Source of the DNA: Bacillota bacterium
Lineage (GTDB): Bacteria; Bacillota; Clostridia; Christensenellales; SZUA-584
Direction: 5' to 3'
Length of the DNA stretch: 26,016 bases
Assembly: GCA_023397655.1 (NCBI GenBank)
Contig: JAEWTW010000044.1
Span: forward strand, 1 to 26,016
Both the position numbers and the translations under genes were made by a program. The notes under the pieces are model-generated. The model searched no databases, had not been told where the DNA came from, and worked only from the letters and a program-made list of their open reading frames with translations. Below are positions 14,310-22,154 of the stretch, one piece after another. Each line of letters begins with the position of its first letter. The stretch's first letter is position 1.

Positions 14310-14338
14310 ACATTACACAAAAGTACACTTAATGTCAA
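14310..14338 (-). promoter_or_regulatory. Probable strong promoter of the NAGPA-domain gene
   Basis: On the minus strand a perfect TTGACA (14338-14333) and TAATGT (14315-14310) are 17 bases apart, about 40 bases before the start. The gene therefore has a promoter separate from the LCP gene upstream. Confidence 0.75.
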
Positions 14339-14468
14339 TTAACGGCGGTTCTTATGCTGTTGGCTCCACAATGAAATTCAAAACAATCTCATTAGCTGCG
14401 TTCGCAGTTCACTTTCCGATATACTATAACTACGATAATATCGGTAACTGTGACAATGGGAGCAAATG

Positions 14469-14493
14469 AAAAGCCGGCGGGATACCGCCGGCT
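14469..14493 (-). terminator. Intrinsic terminator of LCP gene 1
   Basis: AGCCGGCGG (14472-14480) pairs with CCGCCGGCT (14485-14493) around GATA. On the minus strand the stem is followed by TTTT. Confidence 0.85.
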
Positions 14494-14507
14494 GATGCAC
14501 CGATCGA

Positions 14508-16481
14508 TTACCGGAAGTCCACAACGACATCGTTGCTGCTTTCGTAGTTCACTTTCCAGTTTGGAATGCCGACGGAAAACATTCGGCACAGCGACTCAAT
14601 GCTGGTTTTGACGGTCTCAACACTGCCCGAGGACAGCGAGTTCACCTGATTCGCGCATTTGTTGTAAAGCGCCCATTCCGGCCCGTTGGGCAGGTATTGG
14701 CGGTATCCTTTTGGCGCGCCGGATGTGAACGTCACGCTCTGTGCCGTGTCCGGCAGTACCAGCCTGTTCATTAACAGCGCGGCTGAGGCAGCCGACTCTT
14801 CGCCGCTACCCTCCGTGGTGGCGGGCGGCGTAGGTGTCGGTGTTACCACAGGCGTGGGCGTCGTTGCAGGCGGCGTAGGCGTCGTCGCAGGCGGTGTAGG
14901 CGTCGTCGCAGGCGGTGTAGGTGTCGTCACAGGCGGCGTGGGCGTCGTCACAGGCGGCGTAGGCGTTGCCGCCCCGTATATGGGCAGCTTCGCATCCGCG
15001 TCGAGCTTGGATTTCACTTTGGACAGCACGCTTTGCGCGCCTTTGCGGACAACGGGCACCTGCATCCGGTTCCATTTCGCGACCGCCGCTGAAGCTGTGT
15101 AGTCCTTATATTGTCCCACCTTGACTCCGTATATCTTCTCGATCAACTCCACGCGCGCCTTCTGGTCCGTCAGCACGAAGTTCCAGTTGAATATGCCGTA
15201 GTTGTATTTGCCGCCCATCGAGTACATGCCGATGTCGTCTGCGTTCACGTTGTAGCCAAAGGCGGCCAGCGCCGCCGTCTGAGCCAGCGTGGTATTAGTA
15301 TACAGGTTGCCGTCGAACGCGTCCAGCAGGCTGGGGACGCTGGCCAGCAGACCATTCTTTTTGATTTTGTCGAATATGGCCACCAGCATCTTTTTCTGAC
15401 GGTTGATGCGGTTAAGGTCGCCCGCTTCCGAAACGCCCTTGCGCACGCGCAGGTAGTCCAGCACTGCCTGACCGTTCATATCCTGCACGCCCTTTGTATA
15501 ACTGCGGCCCTGCATTTTAAAGTCCATATCCACGTCGAAGCCCTGTACGCCGCCGATAGTGTCCACCAGCCCCTTGACGGCGTTCATGTCCACCGCGTAG
15601 TAGTATTCTACCGGTATGCCGCCCAGCATCCACTCTGCCGACTCGCATACCTTCTCAAAGCCACTCATGGAATAATTGTTGGCTTCCGAAGGCCAGCCGC
15701 CGCCGCAGTCGATGGAGGCGTTCAGCTTGTATATGCCGTCAATGTCCGGTATTTTGGCGTACGTGTCACGCGGAAGCGATATCATATTGACATCGCCTGT
15801 TGCCTTGTTGACGGAGAGCACGATCATCACATCGGAATGGAACGCCTTTTTACCGCTCCAGGTGTCGCGTTCCTCGGCATGGTCCACGCCGATCAGCATG
15901 ATGTTGACGATGTCCTTTAAAAACCCGGTATCCGCCTGTGCCAGCAGTGCTTCATACGGGTCTATCGTAGGCTCGGCATCCGGCTGCTGCGTATCTGCCG
16001 GGTCGTCGGGGTTCTGAGAAACGGACGGGTGCGGCGTGATCTGTTCGGCCACCTGATTGAACTGCGCCATGGGGTCGGCCATGATGGACAAAACCCATGC
16101 GCCCGCGCCGACCAGTATCAGAACAAGGGCACCCACAATGCTGAGCGCAACAATTTTCTTCTTGCTCCAGCGCTTTTTTGTTTTCCCGGCGGGAAGAGCA
16201 CCCTCCTGCAGAACACCGGCATCCGTGCCGCCGTCCGTATACGGAGCTATCGGGCGCATTTCCGCGTCTGCGGGAGCGGCAATCTCGCTGCCGGTATTGT
16301 CTTCCGGCAAAGCTACGGGTTGAGAGCTGTCTGCGCTCGCCGGAGCGGCGTCTTCGCTGCTGCCGGCCTCGTCCGGGCTGTTCTCCAGCCCTTCATCTCC
16401 GCCATCCGTTTCACCGGGATACTCATTTTCCGGCGTCTGCGCCGGCGTTTTCCTGCCGAACCACCAATTCATCTTCTTCAT
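14508..16481 (-). CDS. LCP-family (LytR-CpsA-Psr) wall-polymer ligase, paralogue 1
   Basis: About 657 residues from ATG 16481, preceded at 12 bases by AAGGAAGAG; a longer GTG start at 16526 is less likely. Order: an acidic, disordered cytoplasmic segment (1-100), basic KKRWSKKK, one membrane helix (110-132), then an LCP domain (about 190-360). Expected LCP residues are present: HSDVM, SLPRDTY, and the Arg-rich RVRKGVSEAGDLNRINRQKK. LCP enzymes transfer undecaprenyl-linked teichoic acids or polysaccharides to peptidoglycan outside the membrane. A further region, a TPTPP-rich linker (21-bp DNA repeats at 14866-14970) and an 85-residue C-terminal module (YRQYLPNGPEWALYNK to the end) follow; I do not recognise the module. 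It is closest to paralogue 3, sharing EANNYSMSGFEKVCESAEW and RDTWSGKKAFHSDVM. Confidence 0.92.
   Translation of the reverse strand: MKKMNWWFGRKTPAQTPENEYPGETDGGDEGLENSPDEAGSSEDAAPASADSSQPVALPEDNTGSEIAAPADAEMRPIAPYTDGGTDAGVLQEGALPAGKTKKRWSKKKIVALSIVGALVLILVGAGAWVLSIMADPMAQFNQVAEQITPHPSVSQNPDDPADTQQPDAEPTIDPYEALLAQADTGFLKDIVNIMLIGVDHAEERDTWSGKKAFHSDVMIVLSVNKATGDVNMISLPRDTYAKIPDIDGIYKLNASIDCGGGWPSEANNYSMSGFEKVCESAEWMLGGIPVEYYYAVDMNAVKGLVDTIGGVQGFDVDMDFKMQGRSYTKGVQDMNGQAVLDYLRVRKGVSEAGDLNRINRQKKMLVAIFDKIKKNGLLASVPSLLDAFDGNLYTNTTLAQTAALAAFGYNVNADDIGMYSMGGKYNYGIFNWNFVLTDQKARVELIEKIYGVKVGQYKDYTASAAVAKWNRMQVPVVRKGAQSVLSKVKSKLDADAKLPIYGAATPTPPVTTPTPPVTTPTPPATTPTPPATTPTPPATTPTPVVTPTPTPPATTEGSGEESAASAALLMNRLVLPDTAQSVTFTSGAPKGYRQYLPNGPEWALYNKCANQVNSLSSGSVETVKTSIESLCRMFSVGIPNWKVNYESSNDVVVDFR
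14866..14970 (-). repeat. Five 21-bp tandem repeats encoding a TPTPP linker
   Basis: Five consecutive 21-base units (14866, 14887, 14908, 14929, 14950), the first being GCAGGCGGCGTAGGCGTCGT plus C, differ by a few bases each. They encode the heptapeptide TPTPPAT/TPTPPVT inside LCP paralogue 1. The length is a multiple of three, so copy-number change would alter linker length without a frameshift. Confidence 0.9.
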
Positions 16482-16581
16482 GTCGGGTCTGATCTCTTCC
16501 TTTGCGATATATGCTCTTCCGCACACGGGCTGCGGTTAATGCCGATATAACAAGCTGGTCAACACTGAATTAACTCATCTA

Positions 16582-16610
16582 ATATAATACATTCTTTGGA
16601 ACTATTCCAA
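16582..16610 (-). promoter_or_regulatory. Candidate promoter and inverted repeat upstream of LCP gene 1
   Basis: On the minus strand TTGGAA (16610-16605) and TTATAT (16587-16582) are 17 bases apart, about 100 bases ahead of the ATG. The -35 box is one arm of a perfect inverted repeat TTGGAA-CTA-TTCCAA (16596-16610), so a regulator could bind across it. The rest of 16527-16753 is AT-rich with no gene. Confidence 0.45.
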
Positions 16611-16753
16611 CTGTTTTAGAGCAATATACCAAAAAAGTTTACACTTTCATTAATTAAATGAAGGATAAAATACGCGAAAGGTAAATGCTTTGCCGGACAG
16701 GGCTGATAAAAGAAGCCGGCTGTGTTTGCAGGCGCCTCAAAGAGAGACCCAAT

Positions 16754-18499
16754 TCAGTCGAAGTCCACATATATCTGGTTGCTGTTTCGCTCGTAGGGAA
16801 CGCGCCAGTAGTGCTTGGTCACCGAAATACCGAAGGCAGAACATATGGAGGTGACATCGGCAACAGCCTGATCGTTATCCGTTTTCATCGAGCTGGTGGA
16901 GCCGCTGGCAGACAGGCTTTCACATTCCTTCACGGCCTTGTTGTACAGTGCCCACACGGGTCCATCCGGCAGATACTGCCTGTATCCTGCCGGTATCGTG
17001 GTGGTATTCAGCGTTATATCCATCGTGTTGGCACTCCCCGCGCTCAGCAGCATAATGGCATGGCTGCCGGAGGCTTCGCCGGTGATCTCCGGCGTGGCGG
17101 CTGGCGTCTCATCGGGAGGCGCTGGCGTTCCAGCTGGAGGGGCGGGTGTAGGCGTCGCCGGAGGAGGTGTGGGTGTGGGGGGCGTGTAGATCTCCAGCTT
17201 TGCGTCCGCATCCAGTTTGGCTTTCACCTTGGCCAGCGCTTTCAAGCCCTGGCTCTTGATGACGGGGGCGCGCATCCGCTCCCAGAGCCGGGTGGCTGCC
17301 GGGGCAGCGTAGTCCGAATACTCCGGCACATCAACGCCGTAGATTTGATTAATCAGCTCCACGCGGGCTTTCTGGTCAGTGATCACGAAGTTCCAGTTGA
17401 ATATACCGTTGTAATAGCGTCCTCCCATCGAATGCATGCCGATGTTGTCCGGCTCCACATCCATCGCGAACAGAGCGAGGCCCGCCGTGTACGAGAACGG
17501 CACGTTGGTGTAAAGGTTGCCGTCGAATGCGTCAATAAGGCCGGGGATACTGGTCAGCAGCCCGTTACTCTTGATCTTATCAAATATGGCAATCAGCATC
17601 TTCTTCTGCCGGTTGACGCGGTTTAAGTCGCCGGAATCATCAATGTATTTGCGCACGCGCAGATAATCCAGCACCGCCTGTCCGTTCATATCCTGCACGC
17701 CCGCTTTGTATTTGCGGCCAGCCATTGAGAAATCCATCTCCACGTCGAAGCCTTGTACGCCGCCGATTGCGTCCGCCAGTCCCTTCACGGCGTTCATGTC
17801 CACGGCGTAATAATACTGCACCGGAATACCGCCCAGCATCCAGCTCGCGGCTTCGCATACCTTTTCAAAGCCGGCTTCCGTGGGCCAGCCGCCACCGCAG
17901 TCGATGGACGCGTTCAGCTTGTATATGCCCTCCACACCGGGTATCTGCGCGTATGTGTCGCGCGGGAGAGAGATCATGTTCACCGTGCCTGTGTTTTTGT
18001 TGACGGCCAGTACCAGCATCACGTCGGAATGAAATGCCTGCTTGCCGCCTTGTTTCACCCACTCCTCGGTGTCACGGTCCACAGAATGGTCCACACCGAT
18101 CAGCAGTATGTTGATGGTGTCCTTCAAAAAGCTGGTGTCCGCCTGAGCCATCAGCAGATCCAGCGGGCTGGGCGTGGCTGTTGCGCCCGGCTGCGACGAG
18201 GCGCCGGGCGCTTCTGTCTGTACCATGACCGGAGCGGACGGAAGCTGACCCAACGCTGTGTCGAACCCGCCCATGGGGTTGCTGCGGAGCGTCCAATACC
18301 AGATGCCCGTGCCCGCGAGCGCCATCGCCAGCACGCAGGCTATGCTAAACAACACGAGTTTTTTTCTGGTCCAGCCTTTGCGGGGGTTGGACTTCCCCGG
18401 GGATGGTTTTGTACCCGGATGATGTTCGAGAAAATCCAGAGTATAGTCAGGTGCGTTTGCCGGTCCGGATACATCGTCTCTGTTTCTTTTTTTTATCAT
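16754..18499 (-). CDS. LCP-family (LytR-CpsA-Psr) wall-polymer ligase, paralogue 2
   Basis: 581 residues from ATG 18499, chosen because AAGGAA lies 9 bases upstream; a TTG at 18508 would add three residues. A short cytoplasmic segment is followed by WTRKK, one membrane helix (about 48-68), the LCP domain (about 125-300; HSDVM, SLPRDTY, RKYIDDSGDLNRVNRQKK), a shorter Pro-rich linker (PTPPPATPTPAPPAGTPAPP) and the same C-terminal module (YRQYLPDGPVWALYNK to the end). It differs from paralogues 1 and 3 by lacking NNYSMS after GGGWPTEA and by having DRDTEEWVKQGGKQAFHS in the first LCP loop, so it is the more divergent copy. Downstream, an imperfect GC-rich stem followed by a T-rich run (about 16710-16735) may terminate it. 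It belongs to the same polymer-attachment cluster. Confidence 0.92.
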   Translation of the reverse strand: MIKKRNRDDVSGPANAPDYTLDFLEHHPGTKPSPGKSNPRKGWTRKKLVLFSIACVLAMALAGTGIWYWTLRSNPMGGFDTALGQLPSAPVMVQTEAPGASSQPGATATPSPLDLLMAQADTSFLKDTINILLIGVDHSVDRDTEEWVKQGGKQAFHSDVMLVLAVNKNTGTVNMISLPRDTYAQIPGVEGIYKLNASIDCGGGWPTEAGFEKVCEAASWMLGGIPVQYYYAVDMNAVKGLADAIGGVQGFDVEMDFSMAGRKYKAGVQDMNGQAVLDYLRVRKYIDDSGDLNRVNRQKKMLIAIFDKIKSNGLLTSIPGLIDAFDGNLYTNVPFSYTAGLALFAMDVEPDNIGMHSMGGRYYNGIFNWNFVITDQKARVELINQIYGVDVPEYSDYAAPAATRLWERMRAPVIKSQGLKALAKVKAKLDADAKLEIYTPPTPTPPPATPTPAPPAGTPAPPDETPAATPEITGEASGSHAIMLLSAGSANTMDITLNTTTIPAGYRQYLPDGPVWALYNKAVKECESLSASGSTSSMKTDNDQAVADVTSICSAFGISVTKHYWRVPYERNSNQIYVDFD

Positions 18500-18640
18500 T
18501 GGCTGCAATTCCTTAGCTAATATTCAACCGCACAGCTTGTCCGGTTTGTTCCAAGACGTGGATAATACGCGCTCAATGGATTCAAAATTGGTTACCGTAC
18601 TTGTGACGATATTAGTTTCCAAATAGTTCCGGAAGAGAAT

Positions 18641-18671
18641 AAAAAAGAGACCGGATTCCTCCCGGTCTCTT
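18641..18671 (-). terminator. Intrinsic terminator of LCP gene 3
   Basis: AAGAGACCGG (18645-18654) pairs with CCGGTCTCTT (18662-18671) and is followed on the minus strand by six T residues. It separates paralogue 3 from paralogue 2. Confidence 0.9.
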
Positions 18672-18686
18672 GGATAAGCGGTTTGC

Positions 18687-20477
18687 TCAGTTGAAGTCTA
18701 TGGTTTTCTCGTTGAAGCTCTTGTCGGTTTCGTAGTTGACGCGCCAGTAGCTGGTGGGCAGCGAGATGGAGAACGTGCCGCAAAGCGATCTCACATCCAT
18801 GATCACCTGGTCGTTGGCGGCTTTTTTCGCATCTTTGCCGCTCTGAGAACCGAGCGACGCGCACTCAGCCACCGTCTTATTGTACAGCGTCCACACCGGG
18901 CCGTCCGGCAGATACTGCCTGAATCCCGGCGGTATCACGGTGGTGGTGTTCAGCGTCACGTCTTTCACGCGCGCTCCCGTTGTGCTCAGCAGAGTCATTC
19001 CTCCGTTAAGCGACTCTTCGGAGCCTGCTGTGGGTGTCGGCGTAGGCTCAACCGGCGTCGGTGTTGGCGTAGGCTCAGCTGGCGTCGGTGTCGGCGTTGC
19101 CACCGGCGGTTTGGGCGTCGGCGAAGGTGTGGGCGTCGGAGGCACGTAAATGGGCAGTTTGGCGTCCGCGTCCAGCTTGGCTTTCACCTTGGCCAGTGCC
19201 TTTTCGGCCTGTTCCTTGATCACCGGGGCACGCATGTTCTCCCAGCGCAATTCGGCGGCATCCGCGGTGAATTCCTTATATTGATCCACCTTGACGCCGT
19301 ATATCTGCTCGATCAGCTTCACACGTGCTTTCTGATCCGTCAGCACGAAGTTCCAGTTGAATATACCGTAGTTGTATTTGCCGCCCATCGAATACATCCC
19401 GATGCTGTCCGGCTCCACGTTGTAGGCAAATGCCGCCAGCGCTGCCGTCTGGGCCAGCGTGGTATTGGTATACAGGTTGCCGTCAAACGCGTCCAGCAAG
19501 CTGGGAATGCTTGTCAGCAGACCGTTTTGCTTGATCTTGTCGAATATAGCGATCAGCATCTTCTTCTGGCGGTTGATGCGGTTGAGGTCACCGGCCTGAG
19601 AGATGCCCTTGCGAACGCGCAGGTAGTCCAGCACCGCTTGGCCGTTCATATCCTGTACGCCCTTTGTGTAGGAACGGCCCTGCATTTTGAAGTCCATCTC
19701 CACGTCGAAGCCCTGTACGCCGCCGATGGCGTCCACCAGTCCCTTTACCGCGTTCATGTCCACCGCGTAGTAATAGTCCACAGGTATGCCGCCCAGCATC
19801 CATTCCGCAGATTCGCACACCTTTTCGAAACCGCTCATGGAATAATTGTTGGCTTCTGTTGGCCAGCCGCCGCCGCAGTCGATGGAAGCGTTCAGCTTGT
19901 ATATACCGTCTACGCCGGGTACACTGGCGTACGTATCTCGCGGCAGCGAGATCATGTTGACCGCACCTGTCGCCTTGTTGACGGAAAGCACGATCATCAC
20001 ATCGGAATGAAACGCCTTCTTACCGCTCCAGGTGTCGCGCTCCACCGAATGATCCACACCGATCAGCATAATGTTGATGGTATCCTTCAAAAAGCCGGTG
20101 TCCGACTGGGCCAGCAAAGCCTCGTACGGATCAATAGTGGGCGAAGGCCCCGGCGTCGCGGAATCCGATGGATCGTCGGTCGACTGCGGTTCTTCGGTCT
20201 GCGCAGGCGGCGGAGTGATCTGATCCTCCACATTGTTGAACTGAGCCATCGGGTTGGTCCAAATGGAATACGCGTATGCGCCGCCTCCGAGAAGTATCAA
20301 AACGAGAGCGCCGACGATGCTCATGATGATTATTTTCTTGTTGCTCCAACGCCCTTTCTTCATCTTTTTGCGGGGCTGCCGTCCACCATCCACCTCAATC
20401 TGGTCAATGTCGCTTTCCGGAACGCCCGTATTGTCGTCCAGATAGCCGTTCCCTGTACCCCTGTACTTGTTTTTCAT
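18687..20477 (-). CDS. LCP-family (LytR-CpsA-Psr) wall-polymer ligase, paralogue 3
   Basis: 596 residues. AAGGAAAGAG lies about 10 bases before the ATG. A 45-residue cytoplasmic segment ending in basic RKKMKKGRWSNKK precedes one membrane helix (48-71). An extracytoplasmic Pro-rich spacer leads to the LCP domain (about 130-300; HSDVM, SLPRDTY, RKGISQAGDLNRINRQKK). After YVPPTPTPSPTPKPP-type linker sequence comes the shared C-terminal module (FRQYLPDGPVWTLYNKTVAE to the end), as in the other two copies. Most LCP proteins are 300-500 residues, so the linker plus C-terminal module is an addition. Near-identity of the LCP core with paralogue 1 points to a fairly recent duplication. It has its own promoter and terminator. 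Confidence 0.93.
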   Translation of the reverse strand: MKNKYRGTGNGYLDDNTGVPESDIDQIEVDGGRQPRKKMKKGRWSNKKIIIMSIVGALVLILLGGGAYAYSIWTNPMAQFNNVEDQITPPPAQTEEPQSTDDPSDSATPGPSPTIDPYEALLAQSDTGFLKDTINIMLIGVDHSVERDTWSGKKAFHSDVMIVLSVNKATGAVNMISLPRDTYASVPGVDGIYKLNASIDCGGGWPTEANNYSMSGFEKVCESAEWMLGGIPVDYYYAVDMNAVKGLVDAIGGVQGFDVEMDFKMQGRSYTKGVQDMNGQAVLDYLRVRKGISQAGDLNRINRQKKMLIAIFDKIKQNGLLTSIPSLLDAFDGNLYTNTTLAQTAALAAFAYNVEPDSIGMYSMGGKYNYGIFNWNFVLTDQKARVKLIEQIYGVKVDQYKEFTADAAELRWENMRAPVIKEQAEKALAKVKAKLDADAKLPIYVPPTPTPSPTPKPPVATPTPTPAEPTPTPTPVEPTPTPTAGSEESLNGGMTLLSTTGARVKDVTLNTTTVIPPGFRQYLPDGPVWTLYNKTVAECASLGSQSGKDAKKAANDQVIMDVRSLCGTFSISLPTSYWRVNYETDKSFNEKTIDFN

Positions 20478-20508
20478 GCGTATCGCTCTTTCCTTTATGG
20501 TTGTATGG

Positions 20509-20579
20509 TTAACCGGCGTATTGCGCGGTTAATGTCGCATTATGTCACCAAACTATATATTAATACAACTATTTGTCCA
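20509..20579 (-). promoter_or_regulatory. Candidate promoter and inverted repeat upstream of LCP gene 3
   Basis: On the minus strand TGGACA (20579-20574) and TATAGT (20557-20552) are 16 bases apart. Downstream of the expected start lies an inverted repeat TTAACCG-N10-CGGTTAA (20509-20532) that could be an operator or leader stem. GCGGTTAATG also occurs upstream of paralogue 1 (about 16530), probably a duplication relic. The rest of the 20478-20812 gap, apart from the next promoter, shows no gene. Confidence 0.45.
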
Positions 20580-20736
20580 GCACCAACAAATTTATATTTT
20601 TGCACAGAAAAATTTACACTCTGGTATTTTTCCCGTACGCTTTTCATCGTTTATGACGTGCGCCGCTCACCAAATGTTCCGGCAGCAAAGTGGAATTGCA
20701 ATGAAATCAAAAATAAAGGAACCCTGATCTTTCGAC

Positions 20737-20765
20737 TTGCCGCCGTGTCCCAAAATTGTTATTAT
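20737..20765 (+). promoter_or_regulatory. Candidate promoter of the small lipoprotein
   Basis: TTGCCG at 20737-20742 and TATTAT at 20760-20765 are 17 bases apart, 47 bases ahead of the ATG. Confidence 0.45.
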
Positions 20766-20812
20766 GTGGGAGGGTAAATGCAGCGTATTTCGTGTCGCGG
20801 AGGATTTGCTGA

Positions 20813-21145
20813 ATGAAGAAGGCACTATATTTCATGGCGTTAGCGGCAATCGTTATTATTCTCATGGCGGGCTGTACGCAAAGCGAACCGGCAGAGAAAT
20901 GGGACAGACGGCCGATGCTGATGGTGGAAGGCACTATCTATCTGGATACAGGTAAACAGATGCCTGTGGAGATCGTAGATTCGGCGATACTTGGAGTTAT
21001 TGCGTCCTCGGTGGACAGCTCGGAGATGCCTGCCCAGAACGGTGAAAGCAATTTCGGCTGCGAGGGTGCGCCCTACGCGTATCTGGATGACGGCCTGGCC
21101 GTGCTGCTGAACGACGAGTGGGTATTTTTTGAAAAGGAACAATAA
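20813..21145 (+). CDS. Small predicted lipoprotein
   Basis: A 110-residue protein. MKKALYFMALAAIVIILMAG followed by Cys21 is a lipoprotein signal (lipobox LMAGC), so the mature protein should be anchored outside the membrane. The mature part begins with a short charged spacer and then a compact, mostly beta-strand region (MVEGTIYLDTGKQMPVEI ... YAYLDDGLAVLLNDEWVFFEKE). No family is recognised. GGAGG lies 9 bases before the ATG. Neighbours on both sides are on the opposite strand, so it is a single-gene unit. The terminator just past it works for the opposite strand; I see no forward T-run terminator. Confidence 0.8.
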   Translation: MKKALYFMALAAIVIILMAGCTQSEPAEKWDRRPMLMVEGTIYLDTGKQMPVEIVDSAILGVIASSVDSSEMPAQNGESNFGCEGAPYAYLDDGLAVLLNDEWVFFEKEQ

Positions 21146-21175
21146 AAACAGAACGCCCGCAAATATGGGGCGTTC
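21144..21175 (-). terminator. Intrinsic terminator of the coat protein genes
   Basis: GAACGCCC (21151-21158) pairs with GGGCGTTC (21168-21175). On the minus strand it is followed by TGTTTTTATT. It overlaps the last base pairs of the lipoprotein gene on the other strand. Confidence 0.85.
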
Positions 21176-21204
21176 CGTCCGGGATATTAATCCATAGATA
21201 ATTG

Positions 21205-21489
21205 TCAGCCGCTGCTCAGCTGACTTTTGACCTGCTGGACTTCGTTGTCATCCGCCATCGTGGCGGGCTGGTAGAAGCCTTTGCTCTGTGCCAGCTTATA
21301 CAGTTCGTACTGCGACGTTTCATCGCCGTTCCGGATCTGCTGGATGGTCTGCCGCAGATTCGGATTTGAGCACTCGGATATCACGTTCGCATACGTTGTC
21401 AGACTCGCTTTTATGGAACCCAGCGCGTCGTTGACCATGGCCTTTTCCTGCAGGGTGCCGCCTGTCTGGGATGTATTCTGATTCATCAT
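21205..21489 (-). CDS. Spore coat protein, CotF family
   Basis: A 94-residue protein of the CotF/coat F domain family. After a short polar start it has LQEKAMVNDALGSIKASLTTY, where the family has a di-iron-ferritin-like helical bundle, then NLRQTIQQIRNGDETSQYEL and the typical KGFYQPA near the C-terminus. It is expected in the coat of the endospore, which implies a sporulating host. AGGAGG lies 10 bases before ATG 21489; the next codon is also ATG. It is the second gene of a pair, 14 bases after the shorter protein. Confidence 0.88.
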   Translation of the reverse strand: MMNQNTSQTGGTLQEKAMVNDALGSIKASLTTYANVISECSNPNLRQTIQQIRNGDETSQYELYKLAQSKGFYQPATMADDNEVQQVKSQLSSG

Positions 21490-21503
21490 TTTCGCATTTC
21501 CTC

Positions 21504-21689
21504 CTAACCCAGGAATGACATCAGCTGTTGTTTGGTCTTCTGCGCATCCTGCGCGGACTTTTCAAAGTAAGCCCGCACCTGCGGGTCGGAAGACTGCTGG
21601 GCGTAAGTGTTCATTTTTTGAAATGCTGTATCATGCGCCCCGATCAAGTGCCTTAAGTTCTGAAGCTCCAGTTTGTTCAATTGTGACAT
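21504..21689 (-). CDS. Small CotF-related helical protein
   Basis: A 61-residue protein reading LELQNLRHLIGAHDTAFQKM and then YAQQSSDPQVRAYFEKSAQD. This is the pattern of small helical proteins that accompany CotF in Clostridia and resembles one half of the CotF bundle. AAAGGAG lies about 8 bases before the ATG. Together with the next gene it could supply a two-part helical coat unit. I could not identify a sporulation sigma-factor promoter with confidence in the upstream sequence. Confidence 0.8.
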   Translation of the reverse strand: MSQLNKLELQNLRHLIGAHDTAFQKMNTYAQQSSDPQVRAYFEKSAQDAQKTKQQLMSFLG

Positions 21690-21789
21690 AGAAGGACTCC
21701 TTTCATCGTATTCACATGTTTAGTATCCATCAAATTAACGCCCGATATGTGCGTATAGATTTGGATATTCGGGTAATAAAACCGGCTCT

Positions 21790-21818
21790 TTGACCTGAAC
21801 AAAATGTTAGAATAATAT
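21790..21818 (+). promoter_or_regulatory. Probable promoter of the hydrogenase operon
   Basis: TTGACC at 21790-21795 and TAATAT at 21813-21818 are 17 bases apart. A second TATAAT at 21839-21844 lacks a good -35 box. Either would give a leader of about 300 bases before hydC. Confidence 0.55.
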
Positions 21819-21844
21819 ACAAATATCATTTTTTGCGATATAAT

Positions 21845-22154
21845 AACATATAACAAAAATGAGGGTGGCCGTTTAATTCGTTCATACTACAGTTAAGCGA
21901 TCTCAAGTATCTTCAACCATTTATCTGAGAATGAAAACACACCCGATTCACTTCTTATTCAAGGCTTATTTTCAGAGTTGTCTTTAACAGAGCTGTTTTG
22001 CTTGCGGTCATCTGCCGGCATAATCAGGCTCATGATTTGTTTTGCCGCAGGATTGGGGAATAGAAGCGTGAGACATCCGCATGCTTTTGTTCTGCTTTTA
22101 TTCTGTCTGCTTGCAACAACAGCCACATTTCGGATATCAGGAAGGAGAGTTCTT
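21845..22154 (+). other. Long untranslated leader or non-coding stretch before hydC
   Basis: About 310 bases with no convincing gene, riboswitch or terminator. The hydC frame stays open upstream to 21978 and would add 59 mostly hydrophobic residues. The strong GAAGGAGAG site at 22141-22149 and homology both place the real start at 22155. A five-codon frame (ATG AGG GTG GCC GTT TAA) occurs near 21860. Confidence 0.5.

Noticed and set aside
14866..14970. CRISPR-like regular repeats
   Set aside because: Units are contiguous without spacers and are in-frame codons of the LCP linker.
19281..20777. 498-codon open frame on the plus strand opposite LCP gene 3
   Set aside because: It mirrors the coding frame of a clear LCP gene, has His/Arg/Val-rich shadow composition and no ribosome site. 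Similar antisense frames occur over paralogues 1 and 2.
21789..21795. TTTGACC, a CtsR-type heptamer on the reverse strand near the hydrogenase promoter
   Set aside because: Only one half-site and no partner at the proper spacing; it is better explained as the promoter -35 box.
21978..22154. 59-residue N-terminal extension of HydC resembling a membrane segment
   Set aside because: NuoE-family proteins are soluble, the strong ribosome site sits at 22141-22149, and the extension has no homology pattern.
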